Origin: Rhizomys pruinosus
Lineage: Eukaryota > Chordata > Mammalia > Rodentia > Spalacidae
Assembly (NCBI GenBank): GCA_009823505.1
Contig: VZQC01003052.1
Span: forward strand, 2,735,087 to 2,799,086
Length of the DNA stretch: 64,000 nt
Direction: 5' to 3'
Every line of letters begins with the position of its first letter. Position 1 is the first letter of the stretch. Made by a program: the position numbers and the translations under genes. The notes below the pieces were generated by a model. That model was not told where the DNA came from. It searched no databases and worked only from the letters and a program-made list of their open reading frames with translations. This document shows, one piece after another, positions 31,921 to 41,536 of this stretch.

Positions 31921-32412
31921 GGAGGAGCTGACAGCGCGCCACACAGTCACCCTTGGTAGCCTACGGAGTCAAATAGGGATTCTTTGCTTCAGCTCTGAAA
32001 AGAATTTCTGGACCAGCCAGTGTGGGTATGGGCTTCTCAGAGGAGAGTCCCAATTATTTGTCTTGGTTTTAGCCACATAGACCATTGTGGTACCTCTCAA
32101 GTTACATCTCAAAAGGTTGCTAAGGAACCTTTTTCTGTCTTCATAAGAGAGATAAGTGAGGTAACTCCAGATAGAGATAACCTTGGGTGGAATTATGGGA
32201 TAAATTGAGCAGTTTAAGTCTGAATGTCCTTTCATTGTAAATGGGGTTTCTGTATGGCGCAGTTGTTGGCTGTCCTGGAATTCTTGCCCTGCTGCTGGCA
32301 AATATGCCAACCTGATTGCTGGGTGAGGGGCTTTTCTCTCTTTCCTCATGGTTCTTGAATTTTCCTCTACATTTCTACCTGCCTCAGAGTAATGCACTAA
32401 AGAAAGGAACAA
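31921..32412. other. unassigned segment with a long open frame
   Basis: The minus strand stays open from 32412 to a stop at 31969 (about 148 codons), continuous with SINE sequence upstream. No start of its own or domain is recognised, so it is not called as a gene. Confidence 0.3.
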
Positions 32413-32663
32413 GATTTTCTTTGTTTTGAGACAGGGTCTCCCTTTAGTCCCAGCTGGCCCGGAACTCATTCTGTAGACCAGGCTGGCCTTGACCTCACAG
32501 AAATCCACCTGCCTCTACCTCCCAAGTGCTGGGATTAAACGCATGCACCACCACGACCTGCCTAAAAAGGTTCTTAGCCGCCATGTGGGTGCTGGGAATC
32601 GAACCCAGGTCCTCTGCAAGAGCAGTAGTGCTCTTAACCGCTGAGCCGTCTCTCCAGCCCCAA
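32413..32663 (-). mobile_element. composite SINE: B2 head fused to B1
   Basis: Minus strand: B2 head from 32663, junction AAGAACCTTTTTAGGCAGG near 32565, then full B1 to 32413. CAAGATTTTCTT / CAAGATTTTTCTT enclose both parts once. Confidence 0.8.
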
Positions 32664-32762
32664 GATTTTTCTTATAATGTACAATAAAAGGTCTTTAATG
32701 AGGGAAAGGAATGCACCAAGATTAACTATAGAAACTAGCTTGATAAAAAGTGATAAGCTCCA

Positions 32763-32912
32763 GGCGTGGTCGCACACACCTTTTAATCCCAGTACTTGGG
32801 AGGCAGAGGCAGGCAGATCTCTGTGAGTTCAAGGCCAGCCTGGTCTACATAGCGAGTTCCAGGCCAGCTGGGGCTACAAGGAGACAGACCCTGTCTCATA
32901 CACACACACACA
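32763..32912 (+). mobile_element. B1 SINE with (CA)n tail
   Basis: Sense B1. The A-tail is replaced by CATACACACACACACA. AAAGTGATAAGC / CAAGTGATAAGC flanks. Confidence 0.92.
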
Positions 32913-32939
32913 AGTGATAAGCACTGGGAGTAAACCTAA

Positions 32940-33052
32940 CTACTTTTGTCTGGCTAACTGGACATGTTAGCCTACCTCTTAATTATTTATGTTTATCCCC
33001 ATAGGCCAGTGCTGTGTCACTCCCACCAGAAACTTGATTAAAGAAGCATTTC
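32940..33052 (+). mobile_element. L1 3' UTR fragment (part 1)
   Basis: Left piece of an L1 3' end that resumes at 33272. The text resembles rodent Lx-type 3' UTR. A B2 splits it. Confidence 0.55.
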
Positions 33053-33054
33053 TT

Positions 33055-33268
33055 GGGGCTGGAGAGATGGCTCAGCGGTTAAGAGCACCGACTGCTCTTT
33101 CAGAGGACCTGGGTTTGATTCCCAGCACCCACATGGCAGATAAGAACCATCTTTAATTGCAGGGGAATCAGACACCCTCTTCTGACCTCCGCAGCATTGC
33201 ACTACATGGGTGCACCAACCTACATGCAGACAGTACACTCATACACATAAAAATAATAAATTAAAAAA
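33055..33268 (+). mobile_element. B2 SINE
   Basis: Sense B2 lacking ACTCCAGTTCC in the body. It is nested in the L1 3' end. Confidence 0.92.
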
Positions 33269-33271
33269 AAA

Positions 33272-33406
33272 AAGCGTTCTTTGCAACCAATGGCAGTTAA
33301 GGTAGATACTCATGGGGGATCAAGGTGCTGGGAACAGAGTATTCAGTACTGAACAGGACACTCATGTCACTCCCACCTGCAAGGCTCAGGAAACATGGTG
33401 GAAGAG
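33272..33406 (+). mobile_element. L1 3' UTR fragment (part 2)
   Basis: GGTGCTGGGAACAGAGTATTC and AAGGCTCAGGAAACATGGTG match rodent L1 3' UTR wording and continue exactly at 35997 after the provirus. Confidence 0.75.
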
Positions 33407-33739
33407 TGTCACGCGCTGTAGTCTCGCCGGCAAGAACTTCACGCAGACAACAGGATTCTTCTGTGGTAATATTTATTGTGCACAGCTCTTTTGTGAGAAG
33501 GACCCCGAAATGGGGCAGAAGCACCGCTTATATAGCAGTCCAGAGGGTTCGGGTATGCTCTGGATTGGTGCACCATCCGATGCCTCATTAGCATGCCCAA
33601 GGCGCGGGCCCAGAGAGTAGTAGTCATGCGCAGTTTGTCCAATGCAAAGGCAACGGCGGGAAGCGGCTTGTAGTGACTCAGGAAGTCGGTGCCATCTTAG
33701 GGTGTGGCACAGCACACATTGTGTGGTAGGCTGCCAACA
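33407..33739 (-). repeat. 3' LTR of the provirus
   Basis: 333 bp. Relative to the 5' LTR it lacks a 4-bp and a 2-bp insertion. AATAAA on the minus strand at 33472-33477. Confidence 0.93.
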
Positions 33740-33750
33740 GTTCCCCCTTT
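33740..33750 (-). other. polypurine tract
   Basis: AAAGGGGGAAC directly before the 3' LTR on the minus strand, the expected plus-strand primer. Confidence 0.85.
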
Positions 33751-33962
33751 CTGTTTTAATAGAGCAAGGTCTCTGGGCTGCAGCCGACTGTTCAGGGGCG
33801 ACATGACCTGTCAGAGACTCTATTAAAATTGGCTGGGAGAATGCCTGTCTTAGGTTGCCTCTGCAGAGGTATTCCTTACCCGTCATGGGGTGGACAGACA
33901 GCTTTTGGTCTGTTCCCTGTCTTAGGTTGGTAATACTTGCAGCAGGTCTTACCCGTCATTGA
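33751..33962 (-). other. provirus 3' untranslated segment
   Basis: Between the env stop and the purine tract. It contains a repeated GACGGGTAAG (near 33950 and 33880) and CCTAAGACAGG twice, a short internal duplication. Confidence 0.6.
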
Positions 33963-34445
33963 CTACTTCTCCAGCATACTAAGCCAAATGTTTGGGGAGG
34001 AGCCTGCTTCCAAAGCCGCAAGGGCCTGTGCAATGACTACTTTATCGCGCTGATGCTGGGCACGGAGCCTACACATAATCCAGAGCATAATTATAATCCC
34101 TCCACATAGAAATAGGCCAAACCCTGCCACCCCTGCCCATTGTTTGAAGTGTGAGACGGCAGCAGTAATCCAGGAGGCCAGTCCTTCAGCAAGGGAGGCG
34201 TCCACTCTAGTCGAGTTCACGGTGACAATAGCCATACGAAGTTGGTTCATCAAGCTGTCAAATTCTCCAGTCCAATTACCTAAAAGATATCTAGACAATT
34301 GGTTAGACAAATTTGCTGCCCTTGTGAAGTTTTGATATTGGATGCTGGTCACACATAGGCCAGAATATTTCCACTCACAGCCAAGCTGGGCTAGCTGCCA
34401 TAGTTCAAATGTAGTAGAAGTATTCCAAAAGGTAAAAAGCCGTTA
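33963..34445 (-). pseudogene. env transmembrane-subunit remnant
   Basis: Encodes the end of a class II envelope: three N-linked glycosylation sequons, an ectodomain stem, a hydrophobic membrane span (around WAGVAGFGLFLCGGIIIMLW) and a cytoplasmic tail to the stop at 33963. Upstream of about 34430 the frame is broken, and the surface subunit and fusion peptide are not recognisable. As it stands it cannot make a complete envelope. Confidence 0.75.
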
Positions 34446-34559
34446 ATTGTCCAGCGTACTCCCCGTGACTGGCATCCTGTCCAAGGGGGCAAAGCTGTTT
34501 CCCTCCGGCCAGTACAGAAGGGTGACCAATTAGGTTGCAGCAACACTTTTTCCCTTCTC

Positions 34560-35020
34560 TATATAATACAGATTACATAAAGGCAGACAAATCCACATTT
34601 ATGGAAAGCATTAAGCATTTGCTGCATGGAAGATTTTTTAGTTCTAATACTAGTAGTACAGAGTCACAGAGCATATTTTTAACACTTAACTTGCAGGTTC
34701 ATTGAATATGGTTATGTTTTTAACTCCTGGAATAAATGGGTAGCTGTTTTTAAATCTCTACTGACAAATTAATTGAAATAGCTCTGGTTAAGCATTGATA
34801 TTTAGAAAAAAAGTAAAAATCAAATGGTTTATTGTTGGTTTTTGCCATTTGGTAGCATTTACACACAGGCTTCGATCTTCAGAATACCCTGGATTCAGTA
34901 GAAAAACCTTTTAAATGAAGTTTTGTACAATAGAAACTTCTCAGCAGTCAAAATTTAAGACTGTAAAAAAATACATGCAAAACATACTTTTTTGAAAACA
35001 CTTAACTTTGAACAAAGCAC
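34560..35020 (-). other. AT-rich insert inside the provirus, possibly captured transcript
   Basis: Base composition drops sharply against both flanks and no long frame exists on either strand. On the minus strand it reads like a vertebrate mRNA 3' UTR, with AATAAA at 34828-34833. I cannot name a source gene. It replaces the expected rest of gag, pro, pol and most of env. Confidence 0.55.
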
Positions 35021-35535
35021 CAAACTACACAAACGCAGATTGGGAACATTTGCCTCATGGCATGTCGCGCCTCCGGGGAACAAAAGGAGGTGGAGCATTT
35101 CCCAGATGCATAAGGCGGAGGAGCCGAAGGCAGGGGAGCGGGAAAGCTATGGGACCTGTTTACTTTCAGTTTTAACCTTTTCTTTCGCCGGGCGGGGCGA
35201 AAGTGTTCATTTTTGTACCGGGCTGCTTCCTCCTCTAATTCCTCCTCCTCAGATAGCGGTAATTTTTCATTAGAATCTGAATCATTTAATGTCAGGGCTT
35301 GTAGGTCTCTAAATGGGTATAAGGTACCTTTATTAATAATCTCGCTAGCATCCTCTTTTTTCTTTGAATGCGCATCTAACCTTTCACTCCGTTCTGTTTC
35401 TGACATGCTTTCCTGAAGGTCCGCAAGGGCTTGTTGTCCTTCCCTAATTTCTTTTTTACAGTTTTGATCAATTACAACAGCCAATAAAATAATTAGGCAA
35501 GCTTCCAATCCCTCTAGATCGTCAGAGAAAAGCAT
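35002..35535 (-). pseudogene. gag remnant
   Basis: A 177-codon frame opening at an ATG with an in-frame stop four codons earlier. Its hydrophobic beginning does not look like a matrix N-terminus, so the 5' part of gag is probably lost. Near residues 136-141 PSAPPPY combines two late-domain motifs, used by betaretroviral Gag to recruit ESCRT and Nedd4-type partners. An acidic run and a basic RRKKRLKLK cluster precede it. The frame then runs into AT-rich sequence and stops, and capsid and nucleocapsid are absent. Confidence 0.75.
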
Positions 35536-35634
35536 ATCTCTCAGAACTTAACTTAAAGAAAAACTTACTTGGCCACAGTTCTGAACCCTCTTCAACAAAG
35601 TGAAGGGTCCTCTCGGCGCCAGCGACAATGTCAG

Positions 35635-35655
35635 GTTCCCGGGTCTTCGGCACCA
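35635..35655 (-). other. primer-binding site, tRNA-Phe-like
   Basis: TGGTGCCGAAGACCCGGGAA just inside the 5' LTR. It matches the complement of tRNA-Phe 3' end except for an extra GA/G in the middle. Confidence 0.65.
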
Positions 35656-35657
35656 CT

Positions 35658-35996
35658 TGTCCCGCGCGCTGTGTTCCAGCCGGCAAGAACTTCACGCGGA
35701 CAACAGGATTCTTCTGTGGTAATATTTATTGTGCACAGCTCTTTTGTGAGAAGGACCCCGAAATGGGGCAGAAGCACCGCTTATATAGCAGTCCAGAGGG
35801 TTCGGGTATGCTCTGGATTGGTGCACCATCCGATGCCTCATTAGCATGCCCAAGGCGCGGGCCCAGAGAGTAGTAGTCATGCGCAGTTTGTCCAATGCAA
35901 AGGCAACGGCGGGAAGCGGCTTGTAGTGACTCAGGAAGTCGGTGCCATCTTAGGGCGTGGCACAGCACACATTGTCTGTGTGGTAGGCTGCCAACA
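35658..35996 (-). repeat. 5' LTR of the provirus
   Basis: 339 bp, TGTTGGCAGC ... GGGACA on the minus strand. TATATAAG at 35780-35787 is a probable TATA box and AATAAA at 35725-35730 the poly(A) signal. Confidence 0.93.
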
Positions 35997-36436
35997 GAAG
36001 AGGAATTGGAAAGAATGTGAGAGCCAAATGATAGGGAGGAAGACTGTGAAATGCTGTTAGGAACACGACATGATGCATTTGTGAACTTGCAACAGCTGTG
36101 GTTTTCTGCAATAGGGCATGCACAAGACTGAACCAGTTAGCAATCGGTCAGATGAAGAGGGGTGCATGGGACCTCATCCAGAGGAGCTAAAGGCAGTGGA
36201 GGGCTGCTGGAGATGAAGTCACTGTTTTCAGTGGGTTATGCAAGTTCTGATGGATGGCTTCCCACCCATGCCCATCCAAATGGTGCTGGTTAAACCCAGT
36301 AAGTTACAAAGCAAACCAAAACAAGAAGACAAAGTGGGCTGAGGATTTGGTGGGAGGAAGTATGGTGAGTTGGTGGAAATGGAAAAAGGATAAAAGAGGG
36401 TGAAAGAATGGAAAAATAAATGTATGAAATTGTCGA
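35997..36436 (+). mobile_element. L1 3' UTR fragment (part 3)
   Basis: Continues the L1 interrupted by the provirus, down to GTATGAAATTGTC near its 3' end. Confidence 0.75.
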
Positions 36437-36438
36437 AG

Positions 36439-36562
36439 CGGGGAGTGGTGGTGCACGCCTTTAATCCCAGCACTTGGAAGGCAAAGGCAGGTGGATCTCT
36501 GAGTTCAAAGCCTGCCTGGTCTACAAAGTGAGCTCCAGGCCAGCTGGGACTAAAAGGAGACC
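36439..36562 (+). mobile_element. B1 SINE, first part of a trimeric SINE
   Basis: Sense B1 ending at GGAGACCCTTTT, where it runs straight into a B2-head fragment. Confidence 0.88.
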
Positions 36563-36754
36563 CTTTTAGGTTTGATTCCCAACACCCACATGGCAGCTAA
36601 GAACTCTCTTTAACCCAGGCGTGGCAGTTCACACCTTTAATCCTAGTACTTCGGAAGCAGAGGCAGGGGGATCTCTGTGAGTTCAAGGCCAGCCTGGTCT
36701 ACAGAGGTAGCTCCAGGCCAGATGGGGCTACAGGGAGACCCTGTCTCAAAAAAA
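36563..36754 (+). mobile_element. composite SINE: 5'-truncated B2 head fused to B1
   Basis: AGGTTTGATTCCCAACACCC through AACTCTCTTTAACCCAGGCG joins B2 head to a full B1. AAATTGTCGAAG (36427) and AAATTGTCAAAG (36755) flank this and the preceding B1 together. Confidence 0.78.
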
Positions 36755-36775
36755 AAATTGTCAAAGAATAAATTA

Positions 36776-37020
36776 GTTTAGAATGTAGGTGGCCGAATGG
36801 AATTAGCATTAAAGATAAACTCCTACAGAAAGCCATTAATTTCTAACAAGAAACAGTGCATTAAAGAGAAACTGAACCTATTGCTTCTTGTTTTGTGTGC
36901 TGTATATATCCTCCAAACCGTGCTCTTCTGGATCTCATTTAGCTTAGAATTCCTCTTAAGATTCTCAGATCAGCTCTTGAATATTGTAATGTTTTTCTAC
37001 TTATGTTGAACTGCTATTTT
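36776..37020. other. unassigned intergenic
   Basis: No element is recognised. Confidence 0.4.
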
Positions 37021-37660
37021 AAAGCTGAACCCTTTAATTTTAATTGTTTCAATTATTTATTTATTTATATATTTTTTAATCAAATTTAGACCTGTGTCCC
37101 CCACCCTATCCCCCCACCCCACCAGAGCTCATGTATTCTGCCAAACATGCTTTTCATCTCTTTCTCAGTCTTTCTCAATATTCTCCATGTGGAAGTTGAC
37201 TGTTTTGAGAAGTTCACTGTTTCAGTCAGTTCTTTGATGCGGTCCTTTCTGTTGTTGTTGTTGTTTCCAATATGCATCACTCCCAGCTGCTTTGGACAAA
37301 AGCTCAAGGGGCTGTGCCCAAGAAATACTTACAACTAGGTAATTGGCACTAGCATCCACAGATGAGAGATACCATTCGTCATTTGTCTTTCTGGGACTGT
37401 GTTACTTCACTCAGCATGATGTCCTCTAGCTCCAGCCATTTTCCTGCAAAGCTCACGATGTCGTCTTCCTTTACTGCTGCATAGAACTCCATTGTGTAGA
37501 TGTACCACATTTTCTCTATTCACTTATCAGTTGAGGGCATTTGGGTTGGTTCCAGCTCCTTGCTATTGTGAAGAGAGCTGAAATAAACATGGCCATGCAT
37601 GTATCTCTGTGGTGGGGTGAGTCTTGAGGGTACATACCTAGGAGTGGTCCTTTAATTTTA
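37021..37660 (-). mobile_element. L1 3' region, antisense
   Basis: Classic L1 wording in reverse: GTGTTACTTCACTCAGCATG, CTCCATTGTGTAGATGTACC, GGTTGGTTCCAGCTCCTTGC. No open frame. Confidence 0.85.
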
Positions 37661-37842
37661 AATATATAAATTTTTTTAATTGATTTTTGTGGATCTTAAT
37701 CATACTTGGCTCCCTTTCCCTATCTGCATCTAATTTTTTTAATTTCTCTTATATTGAAAATACTGCTCAGTGATAGTAACAAAACTGCATACTTAGTTTA
37801 TCCATATGTGTTCACATGTACACATAAAAAACAGAATAACAA

Positions 37843-37990
37843 TGCCAGGTGTGGTAGTGCACACCTTTAGTCCCAGCACTTGGGAGGCAGGGGCAGGCAT
37901 ATCTCTGTGAGTTCAAGGCCAACCTGGTCTACATAGTGAGTTCTAGTCCAGCTGGGGCTACAGGGAGACCCTGTCTAAAAAAGACCAAAA
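37843..37990 (+). mobile_element. B1 SINE
   Basis: Sense B1, with AACAATGCC / AATAACAAAATAA at its edges. Confidence 0.9.
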
Positions 37991-38071
37991 TAAAAAATAA
38001 CAAAATAAACAGTAAACCAGAGTAACAGTAATGGAACTGCTCAAATATGACTGATAGGTGATAGTTAAGTT

Positions 38072-38449
38072 TGTGATGGTTAGCTTTAATTTTCAACCTG
38101 ACACAACCTAGAATCAACCTGGGAAGAGAGTTTCAATGCAGGCTTGTCTACATTGAGTTTACCCACAGGCGTGTCTGTGACGAGTTGTCACTACTACCTG
38201 GGCAGGGCATCCTGAACTGTGTCAGAGTGGAGAAATCAGGCTGCGTGCAAGTCAGCAGGTGAGCCCATGCATTCTCTTCTCTCCACTTTCCACCGTGGAT
38301 GTGAGGTGACTAGCTGTTTGAAGCTCCTGCCTTGTCTTTCCTACAAAGATGGACTGGAACCTGGAACTGTAAGCTTAAATAAACCCTTTTCTCCCTTAAG
38401 TTGCTTTCTGTGAGGGTGTTTTTATTATAACAGATATGAAACTAGAATA
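38072..38449 (+). mobile_element. LTR of class III-like element, family B
   Basis: TGTGATGGTTAGC to ACTAGAATA, with TTAAATAAACCC as poly(A) signal near the end. Related in part to 14217-14478. Confidence 0.65.
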
Positions 38450-39085
38450 GAAATGGGTACTATGAAGTGTTGCTTTGCTGTGGTAGACCTGACCATATGG
38501 ATCTTACTCTGAACTATTTCTGTTGGAGGACTGTGGACACATTTGATACACTGGGCTGGAAAAACCACTGAATAACTGAGTCAGAGCTTAATGGGCATTT
38601 TAGTAGAAGTTTGGCAGAATGCTGAGAGAAACTTAGGCAATTGAGGCTTGGTTCGTGTTTTGGAGAGGAACAAAGACTATCAGGAACAGGGATAGGGTTA
38701 TCTGTGGTTTTGATAAGAATTCATGTTTACTGATCAGGCTAGGGCTGAGGAAGCAGCAAGCAGAAAAGCCTGGCAATCCACATGCTATCCAGTCAGTACT
38801 GGTTTGGGCACATGTATGAAAGAAGCCAGTGGAGGGGGTCGTGGAGAACAGCTGAGGCCTGGTACCATGTGGCATGATTGGGGCTCCCAGTGGAGAGGCT
38901 CTGAGCATCCATATTGTGGAGCTGGGAAGGTGAAGCTTCAGTTGTAACAGAGATCCTAGATACTAGAGATGCTGGAACCATGTGCCAAGGAGAGCTGTGG
39001 GTGTAGACTAGAAAGGGACTAAGCCCAAGAGAGAAGCTGTGTGTGCTTCAGATGGCAAAGCTGGAAGTGTGGAGCTACTTACAGC
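38450..39085 (+). mobile_element. non-coding internal region of the same element
   Basis: Starts GAAATGGGTACTATGAAGTG, comparable with the tRNA-Leu-like site at 55489, and shares phrases with 55510-55960 (GTAGACCTGACC, CTGGGCTGGAAAAACCA). No frame. Confidence 0.6.
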
Positions 39086-39090
39086 CCTTG

Positions 39091-39158
39091 TAACCTAACT
39101 TGGGTTCTCTGCAAGATCATCAAATGCTCTTAACCACTGAGCTATCTCTCCAGCCCCA
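39091..39158 (-). mobile_element. B2 SINE, head fragment
   Basis: Last 68 bp of an antisense B2 (CTTAACCACTGAGCTATC). Confidence 0.75.
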
Positions 39159-39246
39159 AGTGTTGAAATTTTTAACATTGGGTGTAGTTTGTATTATTTT
39201 TAAAGTGAGGCTCTGGAGATAAAGGGTGGAAGGTTATGATTTTCGT

Positions 39247-39415
39247 GATGCAATTGGGGCTAGAAGGATAGTTCTGTGGTTAAGAGTGTATACTGCTCTT
39301 GCAGAGGACGTGGAGTTTGATACTTGCACTTATGTTCAGCAGCTCACAACCACTTGCACTTTCAGTTTCAGGAGGATCCAATGCCTCTGGCCTTTGTGGA
39401 TGAGTATACTCAAGT

Positions 39416-39446
<31 letters not shown>

Positions 39447-39466
39447 AATTAAAAATAAATCTTACA
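39247..39466 (+). mobile_element. old B2 SINE with (CA)n
   Basis: GGGCTAGAAGGATAGTTCTG head, tail region expanded to CA repeats at 39416-39446. Confidence 0.75.
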
Positions 39467-39629
39467 AAAAGTGATGTGTAAGTCAAGTTGACAAGCAGTG
39501 GAATTGTTACAGTTTTCCTTGTTAACATGATACTACCTAGAATCACAGGAAAGAGAGTTTCAATGAGAGAGTGCTGAGGACCTTGAAGAGTGAGGTCAGA
39601 CAACTGGGATTAGAATTCCAGTTCTACCA

Positions 39630-39808
39630 TGTGCCTAAAACTAAGGCATGGCTTTAGGTATAATTTAAAAAGTAATCAAATAATGTTGGAATTCGTTTAT
39701 AAGTGAGGAATTACAATGAAGGGCATCTTTGAGAATGTCAAGAATGTTCATCCTTATAGGGGACAAGGCCTTGTTGTGTTGAATAAAGTTACAACCTGAA
39801 AAAAAAAA
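39630..39808 (+). pseudogene. 5'-truncated retrocopy of an unidentified mRNA 3' end
   Basis: A 179-bp insert ending AATAAA (39782-39787), 11 more bases, then an A-run, flanked by an 18-bp duplication AGAATTCCAGTTCTACCA (39612-39629, 39809-39826). This is the signature of L1-driven retroposition. I do not recognise the parent transcript. Confidence 0.85.
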
Positions 39809-39826
39809 AGAATTCCAGTTCTACCA

Positions 39827-40529
39827 CTTATTTATAGATTATCTAACTCTTTGAGCCTCAAATCCCTTGTATGTATTTGAATCCACTTCAGTGAGTTATT
39901 AGGAGAATAATGTGACTCTGGAATATTCTCAACACTTAGCCTTGCATATCAAGTGTCCCAGGAAATGTTAAATATTTTTATGACATATACTTCAATTAGT
40001 GCAAATTCAGAAGTCACAGCCTTCAGAATCTTGAGACCTGGATGAGATGCTGATAAGCAGGAGAAGCCTTTCACCATGCACATGGTGTCATGCCTGGAAA
40101 CCTTGCTCAGGATCTTGCATGTGTGATAATTTGTCCAGTTTCTTAAAGTGGTAAAGGGCTTTGCTGCTGAACTTCACTTCTAATTTGGAAGAGTTTCATA
40201 TATTTATTCATTTTGTTTGTGTCCTGTAGCCATCAATAATACTGTAAACACAGGATGAATCAAGTAAATTACAGAATATTGAAAAGGTCATCATAGTAGA
40301 ATAGGTCACTGGAATTGACAAAATACATGTGGCATGAATATCTTAATGTCTTGACTTTTGATCAGAGCTTATAGGTGAGCAGAAGAATGAACTTCCTTAG
40401 AGCATTTTGATGACCCAAATGAACATGGAGGTGGATCCCTTAGCCCATACCAGCAGTCTTAATTCACTGAGGTGCCTTTTGTGATCATAGAATTCTTTTT
40501 CTATGCAATTCAATGTGATAGATTGGTTA
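39827..40529. other. unassigned intergenic
   Basis: No repeat or gene is recognised. Confidence 0.4.
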
Positions 40530-41075
40530 CTTATTTTTTACTTTTTTTTTTATTGATGCTTTGTGTATTTCATACCTCATTTTCCAATTCAGTTCAGGCA
40601 TATATCCCTTTCCCTTCCCCCTACCTCACCCCTACCCATCCCAGATCATGCATTCTGCCATAACTTTTCTGCATCCTTCTCTGTTTTTTTTGTTTTGTTT
40701 TGTTTTGTTTTCATTTTTTTAACAATAAGTGATAATCTGTGAGTACAAGCATCCTTCATGTAAAACCAATTTGCAAGCAGTTGTGCCCAAACCCACACAG
40801 CTCATGGGTCCCACCATCCAGCAGGGGGGGCTTGTATGTTCAATCAAGTTGATCAAATGAGTGTCCAGTCTATATTGTTGTAGTTTCACCATTCACCCCA
40901 ATCGAAGCCCTTACATTCTACCACGCCCCCTCTTCCGCAGATTGTTCCCTAGGCTTAGAAAAGGGGCACAGGTGGATGAGAAGCAAAACAGTCTACTTTC
41001 TCTGGAGCTGTTGTCTTGGTCTCTAGTCAATTCTGGCTGTTTTCTTTCATGGGCTGACAGCTTGTCCAGGCATAA
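40530..41075 (-). mobile_element. L1-like fragment, probable antisense 3' region
   Basis: CCTTTCCCTTCCCCCTACCTC and GATCATGCATTCTGCCATAAC resemble the start of the L1 block at 37085-37145. The rest is less certain. Confidence 0.5.
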
Positions 41076-41199
41076 CCTTTCGATCCTACTAATGAAGCAC
41101 ACGCAATTAGATATATAGGTATTTAAACAGTATAATATATAGCCTTTCGATCCTACTAATGAAGCACACGCAATTAGATATATAGGTATTTAAACAGTA
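41076..41199. repeat. exact tandem duplication, 67-bp period
   Basis: 41076-41132 is repeated without change at 41143-41199. A 10-bp AT spacer separates the matched parts. Confidence 0.97.
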
Positions 41200-41270
41200 C
41201 TAATTGTTATGGTAGGTTACTTTGGTATAGACACAGATGTTTGTGTTTGTGTGCATGTATGTGTTCATTC

Positions 41271-41300
41271 GTGTGTGTGTGTGTGTGTGTGTGTATGTGT
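41271..41300. repeat. (TG)n microsatellite
   Basis: About twelve GT units. Confidence 0.9.
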
Positions 41301-41347
41301 CTAGAGTCCAAAACTCAACATTAAGTGTTTATTCAATTATTTTCACT

Positions 41348-41536
41348 TTATTTTTTGAGACAGAGTCTCTCTCTGAACATGGAGCTCACAGATTTGTCTA
41401 GACTGGCATACCAGCAAGCTTCAGGGAGGGCACACTGCCACACCTGGCTTCTTAGGTGGGTACAGAGACACAAATTTGTGTCCTACTGTTTGTGCTACAT
41501 CCACTTTACCAAATGAACCGTCTCCCTGTCCCCATA
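41348..41536 (-). mobile_element. B4 SINE
   Basis: GAACATGGAGCTCACAGATTT, TAGACTGGCATACCAGCAAGC and the ACCAAATGAACCGTCTCCC end are the antisense B4 pattern. Confidence 0.65.

Larger units (their letters stand above)
33401..36002 (-). mobile_element. class II endogenous retrovirus, internally deleted provirus
   Basis: Two direct LTRs (33407-33739, 35658-35996) bounded by the 6-bp duplication GAAGAG (33401-33406, 35997-36002). In element order: 5' LTR, tRNA-Phe-like primer site, leader, gag remnant, AT-rich foreign-looking insert, env remnant, purine tract, 3' LTR. Protease and polymerase are missing. The internal part is only 1918 bp, so it cannot be autonomous. PSAP/PPPY late-domain motifs and the 6-bp duplication fit a betaretrovirus-like group. 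The LTRs differ by two small indels and about seven substitutions (roughly 2%), so it is fairly recent. Confidence 0.93.
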
